A DNA stretch of 16,499 bases, taken from positions 1-16,499 of the forward strand of contig JAHHLP010000335.1 of NCBI GenBank assembly GCA_018679295.1, in the 5' to 3' direction. This stretch comes from Rhodothermia bacterium (GTDB lineage: Bacteria > Bacteroidota > Rhodothermia > Rhodothermales > JABDKH01). The first letter of the stretch is position 1, and each line of letters starts with the position of its first letter. A program made the position numbers and the translations under genes. The notes below the pieces were generated by a model. The model was not told the origin of the DNA. It did no database searches and saw nothing but the letters and a program-made list of their open reading frames with translations. Shown in pieces: positions 13,459 to 16,499 of this stretch.

Positions 13459-14309
13459 CCGTCACATACCATTCAGACGCGGTAGCCGGTAAGAGACCCT
13501 CGTGGAGACACGAGTGGGGACGGCAGCCATTTGCGCTTCGCGTGCTTCTGATACTGTTTGCCGGCGCTATCACCTTCAGTCTCGGAGGGATCCTGCTTAT
13601 TAACTGGTTTCCTTCCGTCATGTCTTTCTTCGGTCCATACTTCGAGCTACTCGTCAAGATACCTACGTGGACCTATATGGCGACGCTGCCACTGATCGTG
13701 TGGCTAATGTATAAGCCGCGGGTCGGGAGACGGCGAACAGCGGTGATCGCGGCCTGGGGCATCCTGGTCGGGGGAGCCTCGGAGCTGGTTGGGACCACGA
13801 CTGGACTGCCGTTCGGCGAATACACGTACACAGATTGGCTCGGCCCCAAATTCATGGGTCATGTTCCGTACTTCATCCCACTCTCATGGTTTGCGATGTC
13901 GCTCGTATCCTTCGACCTCGCGTCACGCGTAAGCAAAAGAGCAATGGGACGAATCTTGGGAGGGGCGCTAATCATGACGCTCTGGGACGTCTCACTGGAT
14001 CCTGCGATGAGTCGCGCATTCCCGTTCTGGACCTACGAGGTCGATGGGTTCTTCTACGGCATGCCGCTATCAAACTGGATCGGATGGCTTGTCGTATCGC
14101 TGATCATCGCTGCCGGAATCGAGTTGATTGTTGGCGGCAAACGAATTAGTACAGCGATTGCCCCATGGTTCTATGCCGCGAACTGTTTCTTTCCGTTCGC
14201 ACTGTCTCTCTTGTACGGCTTACATACAGCTTTCTTCGTGGGGTTGGTTGTAACCGCGCTAGTCCTCAGCGTTGTGCTGCGATTCGACGAACTCGGTCCG
14301 TCCGAATGA
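13446..14309 (+). CDS. cruF: CruF-type carotenoid 1,2-hydratase family membrane protein
   Basis: 287 aa from the ATG at 13446. An in-frame ATG at 13275 would add 57 residues that are only the antisense of the WbqC gene and have no membrane character, so it is rejected. Several transmembrane helices: about 30-53, 76-90, 98-116, 140-158, 168-182, 208-228 and 240-280. CruF/DUF422 motifs are present: E113 and GLPFGEYTY (120-128), GP (133-134), IPLSW (144-148), WDVSLDPAM (180-188), and YGMPLSNWIGW (204-214). In cyanobacteria and green sulfur bacteria CruF-type and CrtC-type enzymes hydrate the psi end of gamma-carotene, producing a hydroxyl that is then glycosylated. Its TGA overlaps the ATG of crtB in ATGA, so the two are coupled. 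Start assignment has moderate certainty because no ribosome site is evident. Confidence 0.87.
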   Translation: MTQPSVTYHSDAVAGKRPSWRHEWGRQPFALRVLLILFAGAITFSLGGILLINWFPSVMSFFGPYFELLVKIPTWTYMATLPLIVWLMYKPRVGRRRTAVIAAWGILVGGASELVGTTTGLPFGEYTYTDWLGPKFMGHVPYFIPLSWFAMSLVSFDLASRVSKRAMGRILGGALIMTLWDVSLDPAMSRAFPFWTYEVDGFFYGMPLSNWIGWLVVSLIIAAGIELIVGGKRISTAIAPWFYAANCFFPFALSLLYGLHTAFFVGLVVTALVLSVVLRFDELGPSE

Positions 14310-15235
14310 CATCGGCCAGCACACATCTTGACAGTCAATCGCGACCTGTTTCCTCCGCGGCAGATACCTGGCATCGTTTTCGACACCACTCGCGGACTTT
14401 CTCGCTAGCGACGTTACTGTTGCCCCGGGGAATTAGGCACGCGGTAGCCGTCCTGTACCTCTTCTGTCGTCGCATAGATGAGATCGCCGATACGTTGGTC
14501 CTCGAGATCGGAGAGAAAAACGCCGTTGGCGTACTACGACAAACCGAGCGCCAGTTAGAGCAGACTTTGGCGGGCAATCCGCCCAACGAATACCTATGGC
14601 GGAAACTGTCTGCCGTGCACGCAGGGTTCGGACTCGATCCGGAACCGATGCGTGAGTTGATCGCCGGAGCAGATTGGGACCTCGAGGGGAGGGCCGTCAA
14701 GACCGTTGAGGATCTGATCTCATACTCAAATCTCGTAGGCGGCAGCATCGGAGCCATGATGCTTCCCCTACTCCAAAGTGCCCGCTCTCCCGAAATAGAA
14801 CGGCGCGCGCGTTCCGTCGGGATTGCGATGCAAATCACCAACATCTTGCGAGATGTCGGTGAGGATCGTAGGCGTCTTGATCGCGTGTACCTGCCAGCAG
14901 AACTGACTGAACGATATGGAATCAACATCAGTACGCTGATGTCACCAACACCGAACTATCAAGACTTGATCGAAGACCTGATGAGACGGGCCGAGGAATA
15001 CTACGATAGTGGTATTCCCGGCGTCAACGATCTTCCGACAAAGGCTCGCACGGGTATCACGGCCGCGATCCGGATGTACCGCGAGATACTGAATGAAATC
15101 CGGTCAAACGGCTACGACAATCTCAACAGGCGCGCCTACGTCTCATTCGGCAGGAAGGCGTCGCTTCTTCTCCGTGATTCCTACTCCAGTCGAAGGTCGA
15201 GACTTGGGCGTAGCTCGGCTACGCACGAGACATGA
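14306..15235 (+). CDS. crtB: Phytoene synthase
   Basis: 309 aa from the ATG at 14306; a longer frame starting at 14165 would read through the end of cruF in another frame and is rejected. Trans-isoprenyl diphosphate synthase head-to-head type. Landmarks: HHSRTFSLATLLLP (27-40), first Asp motif RRIDEIAD (55-62; DEIAD where DDIAD is common), GGSIGAMMLP (145-154), second Asp motif QITNILRDVGED (176-187; D183, D187), then RVYLPAEL (193-200) and the C-terminal block LPTKARTGITAAIRMYREIL (243-262). It condenses two geranylgeranyl diphosphates to phytoene, the first committed step to C40 carotenoids. It shares an ATGA overlap with the gene on each side. No desaturase, cyclase or glycosyltransferase is in the window, so the rest of the pathway is elsewhere. 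Confidence 0.93.
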   Translation: MTSASTHLDSQSRPVSSAADTWHRFRHHSRTFSLATLLLPRGIRHAVAVLYLFCRRIDEIADTLVLEIGEKNAVGVLRQTERQLEQTLAGNPPNEYLWRKLSAVHAGFGLDPEPMRELIAGADWDLEGRAVKTVEDLISYSNLVGGSIGAMMLPLLQSARSPEIERRARSVGIAMQITNILRDVGEDRRRLDRVYLPAELTERYGINISTLMSPTPNYQDLIEDLMRRAEEYYDSGIPGVNDLPTKARTGITAAIRMYREILNEIRSNGYDNLNRRAYVSFGRKASLLLRDSYSSRRSRLGRSSATHET

Positions 15236-15912
15236 CTGACATGCTCGCGGTCTTCTCCCGTTATCTTTTGCGCCGCGATCTAAAGAGCGCGTTTCGCAGG
15301 GTTAGTTGGGTCGGAGATCGGCCGAGTATCGACTCTTCGCGTCCACTCGTCGTCTACGTCAATCACAACAATTTCTTTGACGGCCATCTGCTGTGGCTTG
15401 CATCGCGAGAGATTCTCAATCGGCAGATAACGATATGGATGAGAGAGTGGGATCGCTTCCCCATATTTGCACCGGAAGGAGCCATGCCGTTTCCTGCCGA
15501 TGACCCGTCACGACGTGCCTCGACGATTCGAGAAACGGCGTACCGACTCAACCACAACCGAACTCCGCAGGTTCTGGTCTACTTTCCAGGTGGTGAGCTC
15601 ACCCGACCGGAACTCCCAATAGCCGACTTTGACAAGAGAACATTTGAGCGGCTCAGCGGAATAATGCCTTTGGCTATGTGGATGCCCATCGGCATTCACG
15701 TCACGTGGTGGGGTGAGAATCGACCCACGGCTCTTCTGGGCTCCGGTCCTGCGTCCGCTTCCATTGACGGGAGCGAGCAATCAAAGCTGGAGCGGGTACT
15801 GACCGACCTGAAGAGCGCCGACCCCTCCGCCACAGAGCCGATCATGACGGGCCGCACCAGCCCAAACGAACAGTGGAACCTCTCTATCCTGAGTAAACTG
15901 TATCGAAAATGA
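15232..15912 (+). CDS. PlsC-type acyltransferase, possibly acting on a carotenoid glycoside
   Basis: 226 aa. ATG overlaps the crtB TGA (ATGA). Acyltransferase motif I is VNHNNFFDGH (43-52), the NHxxxxD catalytic pair being H45 and D50. Motif III is YFPGGELTRP (117-126), a variant of the usual FPEGTRS: Gly replaces the Glu, with a Glu two positions on. MPLAMWMPIGIHVTWW (164-179) matches the hydrophobic segment that follows in this family. Formal family function is acyl transfer to lysophosphatidate, but its place directly behind cruF and crtB, together with the known acylated carotenoid glycosides of Salinibacter (salinixanthin) and of green sulfur bacteria (CruD step), suggests carotenoid-glycoside acylation. 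That role is inferred from context only; a housekeeping lipid acyltransferase remains possible. It is short and lacks a clear N-terminal membrane helix. Confidence 0.8.
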   Translation: MTDMLAVFSRYLLRRDLKSAFRRVSWVGDRPSIDSSRPLVVYVNHNNFFDGHLLWLASREILNRQITIWMREWDRFPIFAPEGAMPFPADDPSRRASTIRETAYRLNHNRTPQVLVYFPGGELTRPELPIADFDKRTFERLSGIMPLAMWMPIGIHVTWWGENRPTALLGSGPASASIDGSEQSKLERVLTDLKSADPSATEPIMTGRTSPNEQWNLSILSKLYRK

Positions 15913-16499
15913 TACCCGCCATTCTTTCTGCCGTCCTGATGACCGCCGCGCCGGCAGACTCGGTTCACTATTACTACTCCCACCGCGATGTCGGGTCGCT
16001 AACATCACTTTGTGACCGTTTTCAGTCACGCGAGTCTGACCTGCTGTGCCGATATCGCCTGTTTCCGCTGACCAGCGACGAAGCCTTGCTTGAATCCTTG
16101 CCGGAAACAATCTCGCATGCAAGCGCCACAGAGCTGGCTTTGCTGTCGGGTCTGTGGGGATATCGCGCCGGGAAAGGCTCTGTGATCGACATGGTTCGAT
16201 ACGGGCGGCGATCTCACCAGCTTCTTACTGAGGCGAAACAGCTCGATCCCGGGAACCCTTTCGTATTGCTCATCGAAGGTCAAAGCCTGCTGTTTCGACC
16301 CGGAATGTTTGGAGGAGATGCGGGCCAGGCGCTCCTCGCCTTCAGGAAGCTCCAGCGTTCCCTTTCGAAAGAACCGGACAGTAGAATCACGGAGATGGAA
16401 GCCGATCTGTGGACGTGGCTGGCACTCAGGAAAATGGGCGATGCCAGCGCAGACCGACTTCGGCAGCACATTGCGAGCCAGTCGCCGCCTCCCCTGTAT
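15909..16499 (+). CDS. Exported helical/TPR-like protein, truncated by the window end
   Basis: 197 codons are open to the window edge, with no stop, so this gene continues beyond 16499. The ATG overlaps the acyltransferase TGA (ATGA). The N-terminus MIPAILSAVLMTAAPADS reads as a short signal peptide. The rest is predicted helical, with a TPR-like stretch from about residue 105 (SHQLLTEAKQLDPGNPFVLLIEG) followed by FRPGMFGGDAGQALLAFRKLQ; a P-x-x-F-G-G-x-x-x-x-A-L pattern of this kind occurs in TPR proteins of Bacteroidota-type genomes. Two Cys lie at about 36 and 48. I do not recognise a specific function. Its coupling to the carotenoid cassette suggests a supporting role for the cell envelope or pigment, but co-transcription alone is weak evidence. 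Confidence 0.72.
   Translation, partial: MIPAILSAVLMTAAPADSVHYYYSHRDVGSLTSLCDRFQSRESDLLCRYRLFPLTSDEALLESLPETISHASATELALLSGLWGYRAGKGSVIDMVRYGRRSHQLLTEAKQLDPGNPFVLLIEGQSLLFRPGMFGGDAGQALLAFRKLQRSLSKEPDSRITEMEADLWTWLALRKMGDASADRLRQHIASQSPPPLY

Overview
The window looks like a chromosomal segment from a marine or halophilic member of the Rhodothermota/Bacteroidota (FCB) side of the tree. This placement is inferred from gene content: a secreted protein ending in a type IX secretion (T9SS type A) sorting domain, a WbqC-family gene, and a CruF/CrtB/PlsC-type carotenoid cassette like those known for acylated carotenoid glycosides. It is not based on a marker gene. Base composition is even and moderately GC-rich, and I see no mobile element, tRNA, rRNA or CRISPR array.

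Positions 88-10845 (minus strand) hold one nine-gene operon for a type IV filament machine. In transcription order: a small major-pilin-like protein, a PilC/GspF platform protein, a PilB/GspE assembly ATPase, three minor-pilin-like proteins (PilV-, PilW- and PilX-like in size and order), a PilT-like second ATPase, a PilM-PilN fusion and a PilO-PilP fusion. Spacing is tight: a 1-base overlap between pilB and the first minor pilin, and gaps of 4-52 bases elsewhere. The exception is an 86-base gap between the pilin and pilC, which holds a strong RNA hairpin. No secretin or prepilin peptidase gene is in the window; a secretin could lie just beyond position 1. The set is divergent. All four pilin-like proteins start directly at the hydrophobic helix without a class III leader or Glu5. 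The inner-membrane alignment proteins are condensed into two fusions. The PilT-like ATPase has lost the Glu-Asp of its Asp box. PilC carries a second copy of its N-terminal motif.

Positions 10846-11476 are a 631-base divergent intergenic region. Its pilin-proximal part has complementary segments that could form alternative RNA structures in the pilin leader, ending near a strong Shine-Dalgarno site. Positions 11477-12565 encode a T9SS-exported protein with an N-terminal GYWKTHPEAW-type domain, an Asp/Ser repeat linker, an FN3-like domain and a sorting domain. It is followed by a clear intrinsic terminator at 12613-12646.

Positions 12778-13458 (minus) encode a WbqC-family protein whose 5' end overlaps by 13 bases the 5' end of the divergent carotenoid cassette. 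That cassette (13446 to the window end, plus strand) contains a CruF-type carotenoid hydratase, phytoene synthase CrtB, a PlsC-type acyltransferase and a truncated exported helical/TPR-like protein. All three junctions are 4-base ATGA stop/start overlaps, so the genes are probably translationally coupled. The cassette suggests synthesis of a hydroxylated C40 carotenoid that is glycosylated elsewhere and possibly acylated here.
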